Shown: positions 35,938 through 44,419 of the stretch, piece by piece
How the letters are laid out: each line of letters begins with the position of its first letter
Numbering within the stretch: position 1 is the stretch's first letter
Origin: KBS-83 sp051025295
GTDB taxonomy: Bacteria > Acidobacteriota > Terriglobia > Terriglobales > Acidobacteriaceae
Assembly (NCBI GenBank): GCA_051025295.1
Contig: JBMGJV010000014.1
Reading direction: 5' to 3' (one strand)
DNA: 64,000 bases
The notes under the pieces: model-generated
Databases searched by the model: none
What the model saw: only the letters and a program-made list of their open reading frames with translations
What the model was told of the DNA's origin: nothing
Translations under genes and position numbers: made by a program

Positions 35938-37071
35938 ATGCTGTTCCCTGTTTCCAAGCCGCGCACCGCATCGGCCGTCTCACCTGGTGAGGAGGGCTAC
36001 CTGCTCCTGACCGTGCTGGTCATGGTGTTCCTCGTCCTGATCGCACTGTCAGTCGCTGCGCCGCGCGTCGCCAAGCAGATCCAGCGCGATAAAGAACTTG
36101 AGACCGTGCAGCGCGGGATGCAGTACCGGCGCGCCATCCAGCTCTATTACAAAAAATTCGGCAACTATCCGACCGATATCAAGCAGCTTGAGAGCACAAA
36201 CCAGGTTCGCTATCTGCGCAAGCGCTACACCGACCCGATGACGGGCAAGGACGACTGGCGCATCATCCATGTGGGCGAGGCGAAGGTGAAGCCGCTCGGC
36301 TTCTTCGGCCAGCCGCTGCAGACCGGACTGAGTTCGCAGTCGACCGGCCCCGGCATCGGTTCAGGGACAACGCCCGGCGGCACGAGTACGGGTGGGACGG
36401 ACACAACCAGTAATAGTGGCAGTAGCACGTTGGGAAGCGGCGGCCTGCAGAATAGCGGCAGCGGTTCGTCGAGTGGACCGGGCTTCGGCAACTCGAACAG
36501 CGGTTCGGGATTCGGATCGTCCGGCAGCAGCTTTGGGCCGTCGAGCGGCACCAGCGGGCTCGGTAGTGCGAGCAGCACATTGGGGTCCGGCAGTAACGGC
36601 AACGGCCTGGGAAACAGCAGCAATGGTCCGGGCACGAGCGCCTTCGGCAGCGGCAATGCCAAGTTCGGCGGCGGACCGATCGTCGGCATTGGCGTGCCGG
36701 TCGATAAATCGTCACTCATCGAGTATCACAAACAGAAGAAGTACTCGCTGTGGGAGTTTGTCTACGACCCGGCGCAGGACGCGATGGCAACGGGCGGTGG
36801 TCCCCTGAACGGCGGCAACGTGAATGGCACGGGCAGTAACGGCGGCTTCGGGGGAGGCAGCAGTGGATCCCAGCCGAGCACCGGCTTCGGATCGCAGTCC
36901 GGCTCCGGAAACGGCTTCGGGTCGCAGTCAGGATCAGGAAGCGGCTTCGGGTCCAACTCTGGCGGTGGTTTCGGGAGTGGAACAGGCTCGGGAAGTGGTT
37001 CCAGCAGCGGCAGCGGGAACGGTGGTTCAAGCAGCGGCAATGGCGGTTCGAGTCCGCAACCGCCCCAGTAA
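35938..37071 (+). CDS. pseudopilin-like protein with long Gly/Ser-rich tail
   Basis: The 377-residue product has a prepilin-type N-terminus, EEG/YLLLTVLVM (Gly20/Tyr21), but Thr rather than Glu at position +5. A hydrophobic helix and a short GspG-like part follow (RRAIQLYYKKFGNYPTDIKQLE ... YTDPMTGKDDWRIIHVGE). From about residue 120 on, two low-complexity blocks of Gly, Ser, Asn and Phe make up most of the protein, separated by KKYSLWEFVYDPAQD. The missing Glu resembles tip-forming minor pseudopilins. It is the last gene of the pilus operon. Confidence 0.85.
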   Translation: MLFPVSKPRTASAVSPGEEGYLLLTVLVMVFLVLIALSVAAPRVAKQIQRDKELETVQRGMQYRRAIQLYYKKFGNYPTDIKQLESTNQVRYLRKRYTDPMTGKDDWRIIHVGEAKVKPLGFFGQPLQTGLSSQSTGPGIGSGTTPGGTSTGGTDTTSNSGSSTLGSGGLQNSGSGSSSGPGFGNSNSGSGFGSSGSSFGPSSGTSGLGSASSTLGSGSNGNGLGNSSNGPGTSAFGSGNAKFGGGPIVGIGVPVDKSSLIEYHKQKKYSLWEFVYDPAQDAMATGGGPLNGGNVNGTGSNGGFGGGSSGSQPSTGFGSQSGSGNGFGSQSGSGSGFGSNSGGGFGSGTGSGSGSSSGSGNGGSSSGNGGSSPQPPQ

Positions 37072-37081
37072 CCGGTCGAGA

Positions 37082-38512
37082 TCAGCTTTCCGGCGCGGGT
37101 TGCAGCAGGCCCAGTTCGCGATATATCGGCCGCATGGCATCCCGCACTTCACCAATGCTGCGAGAGAACCACAGGGCACCCAACACGCAGCAGCTTCCGG
37201 TAAGAACCAGCGCCCACGACGCGCTCATGACGTGCGCAAGGCCGCCGGCGAGCAGGCTGCCGAAGGGCGCCATGCCGACAAACGCAATCGTGTAATAACT
37301 CATCACGCGGCCGCGCTTATCGGCCGGCGCCAGTGTCTGGATGATGGTGTTGGTGGCTGCCATGCCCTGCATCATGCCAAAGCCCACGGCGAGCATCAGC
37401 AAGAGTGAGAGCCACAGCACATGCGAGAGGCCGAACGCGACCAGGCTGATGCCAAACAGCGCGGCCGATAAGGGCACCATGCGCAGCAGTCCCTTGACCG
37501 TGCGGCGCAGCGCCAGCATCACGGCCGAGACCAGCGCGCCTACGCCGGCTGCACCCATCAGGAAGCCAAGCGTGTGCGGTCCGCCGTGCAACACCTGCGA
37601 TGCGAAGATCGGCATCAGCACGGTGTAGGGAATGCCCATCAGGCTGACCACAGCAAACAGGAGCAACAGATTGCGGATGGGCAGAAAGCGAGTGACGTAC
37701 TGCCAGCCTTCGCTGAGCTGCGCGACCATGCTTTCCTTAGCCGGAAGCTCAAGCAGCGGCGGCAATTGCATCAGCAGCAGTGACAGAATCACGGCCAGGT
37801 AGCTGACCCCATCGATCAGAAAGCACCAGCCCTCGCCCTTCCAGGAGATGATGAGCCCCGCGATGGATGGGCCGATCAGCCTCGCCATATTGACGATGGA
37901 CGAGTTGAGCGCGATGGCATTGCCCAGCACCCGCTTGTCCTCGACCATCTCCACCATGAAGGACTGGCGAGTCGGCATATCGAAGGCGTTGATCAGCCCC
38001 TGGAAGATGCTGAGCAGCAGGATGTCCAACATGCTGACGCGATGCGTGAGGGTGAGCGCCGCAAGCATCAGTGACTGGACAGCAGCAAGCGCCTGCGTCC
38101 AAACGAGCACGCTGCGCTTGTTGAGGCGATCCACCCAGACACCGGCGAAGGGCGCAAGCAGAAAGGTCGGGATCTGGCCGGTGAAGCCGACGATGCCCAA
38201 GAGCCACGCCGATCCGGTCAGCCGGTAGACGAGCCAGCTGGTCGCGATCCGCGTCATCCATGTGCCGATAAGTGAGACGCTCTGGCCCATGAAGAACAGG
38301 CGAAAATTCGGTGCACGCAGTGCGCTCCACGCGTGCGAGAAGCCCGCTGAACGCGGTCCGCGTGCCGTTTCCGTGGCTGCAAGTTGGCTGTCGGGCGGAG
38401 CGGCGGCCAGCATAGGGTCCTGCACGGGCGCGATCGCGTCCTCTGCAGCGGATTGGTGCGGCGCACCTGGATTGTCGATCCCGTGGGAAGTGTCTGGCAT
38501 GGCCGGAGTCAT
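37082..38512 (-). CDS. MFS transporter, EntS/DHA3-like exporter
   Basis: The 476-residue product has about twelve helices. APNFRLFFMGQSVSLIGTWM and WVDRLNKRSVLVW (motif A type) match the DHA3 subfamily that exports siderophores, macrolides or other hydrophobic compounds. A cytoplasmic N-terminal extension of about 60 residues precedes the first helix. A second ATG four codons in is an alternative start. The substrate is unknown. It stands tail-to-tail with the pilus operon (10-nt gap). Confidence 0.87.
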   Translation of the reverse strand: MTPAMPDTSHGIDNPGAPHQSAAEDAIAPVQDPMLAAAPPDSQLAATETARGPRSAGFSHAWSALRAPNFRLFFMGQSVSLIGTWMTRIATSWLVYRLTGSAWLLGIVGFTGQIPTFLLAPFAGVWVDRLNKRSVLVWTQALAAVQSLMLAALTLTHRVSMLDILLLSIFQGLINAFDMPTRQSFMVEMVEDKRVLGNAIALNSSIVNMARLIGPSIAGLIISWKGEGWCFLIDGVSYLAVILSLLLMQLPPLLELPAKESMVAQLSEGWQYVTRFLPIRNLLLLFAVVSLMGIPYTVLMPIFASQVLHGGPHTLGFLMGAAGVGALVSAVMLALRRTVKGLLRMVPLSAALFGISLVAFGLSHVLWLSLLLMLAVGFGMMQGMAATNTIIQTLAPADKRGRVMSYYTIAFVGMAPFGSLLAGGLAHVMSASWALVLTGSCCVLGALWFSRSIGEVRDAMRPIYRELGLLQPAPES

Positions 38513-38598
38513 TCGTTTTGATGCCTCGACAGAGAGCGCGGCTTCAGTCTCTGCCGGCCCTTGCCGCTCTGCTTTCGCTTCGGTTCAATAAAGGAGTC

Positions 38599-39588
38599 AT
38601 GCTTCCCTTCTCGCTGGTGTACCGCGATGGCTTCTATCTGCCGTTTGGCAAGGCGCACGTCTTTCCCGGCGTGAAGTACAAATTGATTCGTGAGCGGCTA
38701 CTCGAGACGCACGCGGCGAGTGAGTCGGACTTCGTGGCGGCAAAGCCCATCGAACTCGAAGATGTTGTCCGCGTGCATGACGCGGGCTTCGTGGACCGGC
38801 TGGTAAACGGCACGCTCGCAGCCCAGGAGATTCGGCGCATGGAGCTGCCGTACTCGAAGGCACTGGTCGAGTCGACGCTGCTCGGCTGTGGCGGTACGCT
38901 CGAGGCGGCGCGGCTGGCGCTGCGCGACGGTGTTGCTGCATCCATCGGCGGCGGCTTTCATCATGCCCATGCGGACCACGGCGAGGGCTTCTGCATGCTC
39001 AATGACGTAGCAATTGCGATCGCACGGCTGTTGCACGACGGTAGTGTGCAGCGCGCCATGGTGATCGATCTCGATGTGCATGACGGCAACGGCACAGCCG
39101 CAATTTTTCCACCAGAGGGGGCACGCGCTCCAGCGTATCGCCTGGGCGCAGTCAGCGGCCCGATGCAGCCAAGCGCGAACGGTGTCTTCACCGTCTCGCT
39201 GCATCAGCAGAACAACTACCCGGCGCTGAAGCCGCCGTCGTCGATCGATGTGCCGCTCGAGGATGGGACCGATGACGCTGCGTACCTGGAGGCACTCGAA
39301 GCAGCGCTGCACGCGGCGTTCACTCACTTTTCGCCGCAGATTGTCGCGTTCGTTGCGGGCTCGGATCCGTACATGGATGACAAGCTGGGCGGCTTGGCGC
39401 TCACGCTCGATGGGCTGAAGGAGCGCGACCGCATGGTCTTTCGCGCGGCGCAGTCAGGGGGCGTGCCGGTGTTCTCAGTGTTCGCTGGTGGCTATGCCAA
39501 TCGGCTGGAGGACACGGTGACCATTCACACAAACACGGTGCTCGCCGCGGCCGAGGTGTTCAGCTTTCACGGCGCTACCAGTTGTTAA
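38599..39588 (+). CDS. histone deacetylase-like amidohydrolase
   Basis: The 329-residue enzyme has the arginase/deacetylase fold with GGGFHHAHADHGEGFCMLND (catalytic His pair), VIDLDVHDGNGTA (zinc Asp and His) and a third zinc Asp in GSDPYMDDKLG. Bacterial relatives act on acetylpolyamines or small acetylated compounds such as acetoin-pathway intermediates. The ATG at 38599 has AAAGGAG very close upstream (2-nt spacing). It is convergent with the GDSL hydrolase (4-nt gap). Confidence 0.9.
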   Translation: MLPFSLVYRDGFYLPFGKAHVFPGVKYKLIRERLLETHAASESDFVAAKPIELEDVVRVHDAGFVDRLVNGTLAAQEIRRMELPYSKALVESTLLGCGGTLEAARLALRDGVAASIGGGFHHAHADHGEGFCMLNDVAIAIARLLHDGSVQRAMVIDLDVHDGNGTAAIFPPEGARAPAYRLGAVSGPMQPSANGVFTVSLHQQNNYPALKPPSSIDVPLEDGTDDAAYLEALEAALHAAFTHFSPQIVAFVAGSDPYMDDKLGGLALTLDGLKERDRMVFRAAQSGGVPVFSVFAGGYANRLEDTVTIHTNTVLAAAEVFSFHGATSC

Positions 39589-39592
39589 GGCG

Positions 39593-40426
39593 CTAGCGCG
39601 AGGCGATCGTCTTTTCGATAGCGGATGCAGCGAGCGGCGCCATCAGCCGATAGCCAGCCGCGTTGGGGTGCAGTCCGTCCTCACTCAACTCGCGCTTCAG
39701 CAGCCCGCTGCCATCGACCATGGCGCTGAAGTAATCGAGGTAGTAGCAGTTCGTCGATGCGCAGTACGCCTTGATCCACTGGTTGAGCCGCAGGATCTGC
39801 GCGGGTGGCCGATCCGCGAAGAAGCGCAGCGAGGCGGGTGTGTAGTTGTTGACGGGCATCACGGAGGCGAACACCAGCGCCACGTTATGCGCGCGCGCCA
39901 GCTCCGCCATCGAGGTCAGATTGCCTTCGATCTCCGGGATCGAGATGGGGCCGGTGTTGCCTGCAATGTCGTTTGTTCCAGCCAGGATGACCACTACATC
40001 CGGGTGCAGGTCAATGACGTCCTGACGAAAACGCAACAGCAACTGCGACGTGGTTTGCCCGCTGATCCCGCGGTTGAGATAGCCCTTGCCCGGAAACGAC
40101 TGGGCGATGGGCCAGTGGTCGGTGATGGAATCGCCGTAGAAGATGACGCGGTGCTCGCCAGGTGCGGGCGCCATCAGCTCGGCGTTGGCTGTGCGGTAAC
40201 GGTGCAGGTCGGCGAAGTCGCGTGCCCATTCGGCCATTTGTGATCGCTGGTAATCGTTTAGAGGAGCAGGCTGCTCAGCCTGCGGAGCGGCCTCTGCTCC
40301 GGGCCGCTGTTCGAGTTGTGGAGACTGCTGCGCAAACACGGGGATGGCACAAATAGAGCCGAGTACCAGCCATCGAATCGCGGCACGCACAGGCGCACCC
40401 GCACCGCCCAGAAGTCGTCCAGACAT
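39593..40426 (-). CDS. secreted SGNH/GDSL hydrolase
   Basis: The 277-residue product has a signal peptide (cleavage near VFAQ, about residue 33), then the four SGNH blocks: VIFYGDSITDHW with Ser100, GYLNRGISGQTT, ILAGTNDIAGN, and the Asp/His pair in EDGLHPNAAGY near the C-terminus. It is likely an esterase or acetyl-hydrolase acting on lipids or envelope carbohydrates. The ATG at 40426 has TAAGGT (40434-40439) 7 nt before it. Confidence 0.92.
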   Translation of the reverse strand: MSGRLLGGAGAPVRAAIRWLVLGSICAIPVFAQQSPQLEQRPGAEAAPQAEQPAPLNDYQRSQMAEWARDFADLHRYRTANAELMAPAPGEHRVIFYGDSITDHWPIAQSFPGKGYLNRGISGQTTSQLLLRFRQDVIDLHPDVVVILAGTNDIAGNTGPISIPEIEGNLTSMAELARAHNVALVFASVMPVNNYTPASLRFFADRPPAQILRLNQWIKAYCASTNCYYLDYFSAMVDGSGLLKRELSEDGLHPNAAGYRLMAPLAASAIEKTIASR

Positions 40427-40433
40427 GCCTGAC

Positions 40434-40439
40434 ACCTTA
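40434..40439 (-). promoter_or_regulatory. -10-like hexamer of the GDSL gene, likely leaderless
   Basis: TAAGGT on the minus strand ends 7 nt before the start codon, with no Shine-Dalgarno site in between. The match to the -10 consensus is weak, but the position equals that at other genes of the window. Confidence 0.3.
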
Positions 40440-40492
40440 CACTGCCGGGTCCCGACGCGCCTATGGCGGCTGGTAGACTTGAGGTGACCCCT

Positions 40493-41881
40493 ATGTTTGA
40501 GAACCTGTCGGACCGACTGCAACGAGCCTTCAAGAACCTGCGCGGCGAAGGCTCCGTCACGGAAGAAAACATTCACGAGGCACTGCGCGAGATTCGCGTC
40601 GCCCTGCTCGAAGCCGACGTGAACCTCTCGGTCGTCAAAGAGATGATCGAGCACGTTCGCGAGAAGGCGATGGGCTCCGAGGTGATGACCGCGCTCTCGC
40701 CCACCGAGCAGGTGATCAAGATCGTGCGCGATGAGCTGGTCGCCATTCTTGGCCACGACACGGCGCGCTTCAACTTCGCGTCCCGCCCCCCGACGGTGAT
40801 CCTGATGGCCGGGCTGCAGGGCTCGGGTAAGACGACAACCTCGGGCAAGCTCGCTGCATGGCTGCAGAAGGGCGGCCATCGCCCGATGCTGGTCTCGGTG
40901 GACGTGTATCGTCCGGCAGCGCGCGAGCAGTTGAAGATCGTGGCGCAATCGATTAAGGCGAATATCTATGAGGGCGATCTAAGGGGCGAGCCTGCGGGCA
41001 CGCCGCTGGTCGAGCGGCTGGCACGCGAAGCGCGCCGTGAGGCAGCGAACTACGGCTGTGACGTTCTCATCGTGGACACTGCCGGCCGCCTGCACATTGA
41101 CGAAGACCTGATGAACGAGATGCGCTCGCTGAAGGCGCTGCTCACGCCGCAGGAGATCCTGTTCGTTGCCGACGCGATGACCGGTCAGGACGCCGTGCGC
41201 TCGGCCGAGAGCTTTCATAAGCAGCTCGCGCTGACCGGCACCGTGCTCACCAAGATGGACGGCGATGCACGGGGTGGCGCTGCCCTCTCCATTCGCCACA
41301 TCACGGGCCAGCCAGTGAAGTTCATCGGCACGGGCGAGAAGCCGGATGCGTTCGAGCCATTCCACCCGGATCGCATTGTGAGCCGCATCCTCGGCATGGG
41401 CGACATTATGACGCTCATCGAGAAGGCGGAGGCCACGCTTGATCGCAAGAAGTCGGAGGACTTCGCGCGCAAGGCGCTCTCCGGCGACGGCTTCACGCTC
41501 GAAGACTTTCGCGATCAGTTGCGGCAGATCAAGAAGCTCGGCTCCATGCAGAGCATCATGAAGATGCTGCCCTCTGTCGGGCCGTTCCAGGGCCTCCAGC
41601 AAATGGCCGGCCAGGTGGATGAAAAGCAGTTCTCGCGCGTGGAAGCGATCATCAATTCAATGACCGCGCAGGAGCGCCAAAACCACGAGATGATCTCAGG
41701 TTCCCGTCGCAAGCGCATCGCTGGCGGCTCCGGCACGAGCGTGCAGGAGGTCAACCAATTGCTGCGGCAGTACGCGCAGATGCGCAAGATGTTCAAGAGC
41801 GCGGGCAAGCCGGGCATGCAGCGCAAGCTGATGGGTTCCCTCGGCGCGATGCGCGGCATGGGTGGCGGTCTCGGCCGCTAG
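40493..41881 (+). CDS. ffh: signal recognition particle protein Ffh
   Basis: The 462-residue GTPase targets nascent membrane proteins with 4.5S RNA. It has the N domain, the G1 loop GLQGSGKTTT (about 107-116), DTAGRLHIDEDLM (G3), TKMDGDARGGAALS (G4) and a methionine-rich M domain with the RNA-binding GSRRKRIAGGSGTSVQEVNQLL. GAGGTG lies 6 nt before the ATG and TAGACT at 40474 may be the -10 box. It is followed closely by a peroxiredoxin gene. Confidence 0.97.
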   Translation: MFENLSDRLQRAFKNLRGEGSVTEENIHEALREIRVALLEADVNLSVVKEMIEHVREKAMGSEVMTALSPTEQVIKIVRDELVAILGHDTARFNFASRPPTVILMAGLQGSGKTTTSGKLAAWLQKGGHRPMLVSVDVYRPAAREQLKIVAQSIKANIYEGDLRGEPAGTPLVERLAREARREAANYGCDVLIVDTAGRLHIDEDLMNEMRSLKALLTPQEILFVADAMTGQDAVRSAESFHKQLALTGTVLTKMDGDARGGAALSIRHITGQPVKFIGTGEKPDAFEPFHPDRIVSRILGMGDIMTLIEKAEATLDRKKSEDFARKALSGDGFTLEDFRDQLRQIKKLGSMQSIMKMLPSVGPFQGLQQMAGQVDEKQFSRVEAIINSMTAQERQNHEMISGSRRKRIAGGSGTSVQEVNQLLRQYAQMRKMFKSAGKPGMQRKLMGSLGAMRGMGGGLGR

Positions 41882-41904
41882 ATCTTCCACAACGATAGTT
41901 CCCT

Positions 41905-42546
41905 ATGACGCTGCAGGACAGGCTGGACCAGATCACCGAACGAACGCGCGACCTGGTCCAGCCGGAGCGGCTCGAACTGAACGAGCGTGCCGTTGCCGAA
42001 CTATTCGCAACCGGTATTGAAGACCGGCTGCTGAAGCCAGGTGCGGTCGCCCCCACGTTTGCGCTGCCCGATGTGGATGGTCGGCTGGTGCGCTCGGCCG
42101 ATCTGCTCGCGCTGGGGCCGCTGGTGGTCTCGTTCTTCCGCGGGCGCTGGTGCCCGTATTGTGTGACTGAGCTCGAAACTTGGCGCGATCTGTTCCCGGC
42201 GCTGCGCGAGCGCGGCGCGCTGTTGGTTGCGCTCTCACCACAGACGGCCCGCCAGAACGGGTTCGCGACGGACCAGCACGGGCTTCACTTCCCGCTGCTA
42301 CGCGACGAGCGAGCCCAGGTTGCGGAGGCGTTCGGAGCGATCTACTCCGTTCCCGAACCGATGCAGGCGTACTACCGGTCCATTCTGGTGAATATCCCGT
42401 TCATAAACGCCGAAACGAGCTGGCGTCTGCCCCTTGCTGCGACGTTTCTGATCGGTCAGGACGGTGTGATCCGGTGGTCCCAAGGGTACGCCGATTTCCG
42501 CGTGCGGCCGGACCCGGAAGAGCTGCTCAACCTGCTCAAAGAATGA
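41905..42546 (+). CDS. peroxiredoxin-like (AhpC/TSA family) protein
   Basis: The 213-residue thioredoxin-fold protein has an active-site-like FFRGRWCPYC with Cys83 and Cys86, in the place where typical peroxiredoxins have PxxxTxxC. The N-terminal 40 residues form an extra helical part. It belongs to the peroxiredoxin-like group that reduces peroxides or disulfides; biochemical specificity is not known. The 23-nt gap after ffh suggests co-transcription. Confidence 0.87.
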   Translation: MTLQDRLDQITERTRDLVQPERLELNERAVAELFATGIEDRLLKPGAVAPTFALPDVDGRLVRSADLLALGPLVVSFFRGRWCPYCVTELETWRDLFPALRERGALLVALSPQTARQNGFATDQHGLHFPLLRDERAQVAEAFGAIYSVPEPMQAYYRSILVNIPFINAETSWRLPLAATFLIGQDGVIRWSQGYADFRVRPDPEELLNLLKE

Positions 42547-42579
42547 GACTTACCTGAGGAAACGAGCATCCGCGCTCGC

Positions 42580-42608
42580 TTGACGGCAGCACCCTCGCTT
42601 GTTACTAT
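42580..42608 (+). promoter_or_regulatory. sigma-70 promoter of the initiator tRNA
   Basis: TTGACG (42580-42585) and TACTAT (42603-42608) are separated by exactly 17 nt, and the mature tRNA begins 5 nt further on. This is the best sigma-70 promoter match seen in the window. Confidence 0.75.
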
Positions 42609-42613
42609 CATGT

Positions 42614-42690
<77 letters not shown>

Positions 42691-42721
42691 ATTAGCAAAT
42701 TCCGACCCCAAGGAATCGGAG

Positions 42722-43425
42722 TTAAGAGGCCATCGTTCCAGCGATGGCCTTCTGCTTTTGTCCTGAGAGAACCATTTGCACGACCTTCGCATGAGCCTCT
42801 CTCTTCCCTTCCATATAGGCATTTCCGTAGACGTTCATCGTGGTTGAGACCTGTGCGTGTCGCATGAGCTTCTGCTGCACACCGATGGGTGCTCCTGAAG
42901 CTTGATATGGGCTTTCGTCTTCCCTGCCATCGGCGCCGTCACCCTCTGTTTCTTGCCTTTGACACGGTGAGTAGGCTTCAGCCCTTTCAACCAGTCCTGC
43001 ACAAGCAGAGGCTTCATCTCCTCCAGAAAGACATCTGCCCATGTCGGACGGATGTGCTTCTCGATTACGGAGAGATACGAGAGCGCGGTCGCATATCGCA
43101 AGCCATCGCCTAGTGCCTCTCCCGGCGGCTGCGCTTTTATCTCTCGTAGCCTTTCCGTTTCGATGAAGCGATCTATGACAAGGCCAAATGTCGGCTCCTG
43201 TTGCTCCGCATACGTCTCATGCCCGTTGATCTTGAGCAAGAGAGGTGCAAGAGCCGCAAGCGCCTTTGCCTTGGTTGGAAACTGCAACGTACTGAGTGTC
43301 TTTTGGCGCATCGGCGAACCAGCGACAGAGCTGTCCAGATAACGAAACTCCCAAATATCGGGGCCGTTCTTCCGTGTGACTCTGCGCAAGCTGCCTCTCT
43401 GATACCGCTGTCGTGTGTGTCGCAT
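42722..43425 (-). pseudogene. tyrosine recombinase (integrase), catalytic core deleted and frameshifted
   Basis: The 5' part (from 43425) encodes an integrase N-terminus: the arm-type RYQRGSLRRV and the SAM-like core-binding domain with LSYLSVIEKHIRPTWADVFLEEMKP up to APMAGKTKAHIK. The sequence then jumps, in another frame, to the last 40 residues of the family (APIGVQQKLMRHAQVSTTMNVYG, carrying the Tyr nucleophile) ending at 42722. The join is at AAGCTT, 42898-42903. Roughly 200 residues with the catalytic Arg, Lys and His-x-x-Arg are missing. It cannot recombine DNA. It lies immediately after tRNA-fMet, the usual place for such integrases. Confidence 0.85.
42727..42759. terminator. intrinsic terminator after tRNA-fMet
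   Basis: AGGCCATCG (42727-42735) pairs with CGATGGCCT (42742-42750) around a 6-nt loop, followed by TCTGCTTTT. It lies in the end of the integrase relic but is oriented to stop tRNA transcription. Confidence 0.7.
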
Positions 43426-43440
43426 AGGCTCCTATCCGAC

Positions 43441-43632
43441 TTACGCAGCGGGGCTGACTGAGCCTGACTGTACAGAAGAACGAAGCCATACGTCCAGTTC
43501 GCTTGCGCGGAACCGCCAGCGTCCCAGGTCATAAGCGGGAAGGCGGCCCTCTCTGGCCCAGCGTTTTAAGGTTTTGAGATGAACTGCTAAGAGCATAGCG
43601 GCCTCTTCAGTGCCGAGAAGAGGCTCAAACAT
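43441..43632 (-). CDS. excisionase-like helix-turn-helix protein
   Basis: The 63-residue product is a winged-helix MerR/excisionase-type DNA-binding domain: LGTEEAAMLLAVHLKTLKRWAREGRLPAYDLGRWRFRASELDVWL. It appears intact and lies 15 nt before the integrase relic, in the usual order for an integrative element. The ATG at 43632 is chosen because it opens just before the domain; the frame continues upstream without similarity. Confidence 0.75.
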   Translation of the reverse strand: MFEPLLGTEEAAMLLAVHLKTLKRWAREGRLPAYDLGRWRFRASELDVWLRSSVQSGSVSPAA

Positions 43633-43723
43633 GGGTAATGGGTTGGGAACTGAATGAGTGATTCCATTTGCAGACGAGTTAGCTCCAAGGGCAGTAGCCT
43701 GTTTCTCAGAGGGAAAAGCCGTC

Positions 43724-44089
43724 CTACTTGGCCGGGAAACCAACGGCCAGATGGGACGGCACTCTAAATGCAAGGGATGTCAGTGACTTGGTGGAGGGGT
43801 TGTACCGGCGCTGATCCACTCGCATGAGATCGGACGCGGCCTTCTGATCCGAGTTCTTGCCAAGAAGCGTGCACTCGGCTTTATCGACATTCGGGTCTAC
43901 TCCCACGCTGGTGAGACGCTGGGGGATGGTCATCTTGTTCCACGCCGGAGGATCACGCCGCTGCACTGATTCGGCAGCGGTGACGATGACGTGCTCATCA
44001 TTGCGAACACGGGACGCCTGTGTGGCAGCCAGCTGAGCCTTAAGCTGTACCATCCGATCCTGTGACTCGCCGTACAACCTGCGATACAC
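43724..44089 (-). CDS. hypothetical protein of the integrative relic
   Basis: The open frame of 121 residues starts at a GTG and is helical at first (RMVQLKAQLAATQASR). No family is recognised. It is on the same strand as the excisionase and integrase, with lower GC than the surrounding chromosome, so it could be cargo of the lost element. No good ribosome binding site is visible, so it may not be expressed. Confidence 0.35.
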   Translation of the reverse strand: MYRRLYGESQDRMVQLKAQLAATQASRVRNDEHVIVTAAESVQRRDPPAWNKMTIPQRLTSVGVDPNVDKAECTLLGKNSDQKAASDLMRVDQRRYNPSTKSLTSLAFRVPSHLAVGFPAK

Positions 44090-44419
44090 ATTGGCGGCCT
44101 AAGTGATAGGCTACACGCCTCTTCTGCGCGGCAGCGGACGATAATTGAAGAAATCATAGCGGACTCCGTTCTGTTCGAACGCCACGTTATCGAGCCATCG
44201 CGCAGCAGAGTGAAGCGGAATGCATGATGCCGTCACAATGCACGATATTTACGGGATAAAGACGATTGCTATGGTCAAAGGCACGGACCTCAACATTGGG
44301 GCCGCATGGTTCCGCAGCAGCAGACTGCGCATGTCCGCAGTCGGCTGCTGCGAATGCCCGAAGCGAGGACATTGGTAATTGGCTTAACACTCGGCGGTGT
44401 TAGGCCGGCAGGCGGATGC
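44090..44419. other. non-coding stretch with a hairpin after the FHA gene
   Basis: No convincing gene is visible in these 330 bases. TAACAC (44385-44390) and GTGTTA (44397-44402) form a hairpin shortly after the stop of the minus-strand FHA gene. It lacks a T-run, so it may be a weak or rho-assisted end of the large operon. Confidence 0.5.
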
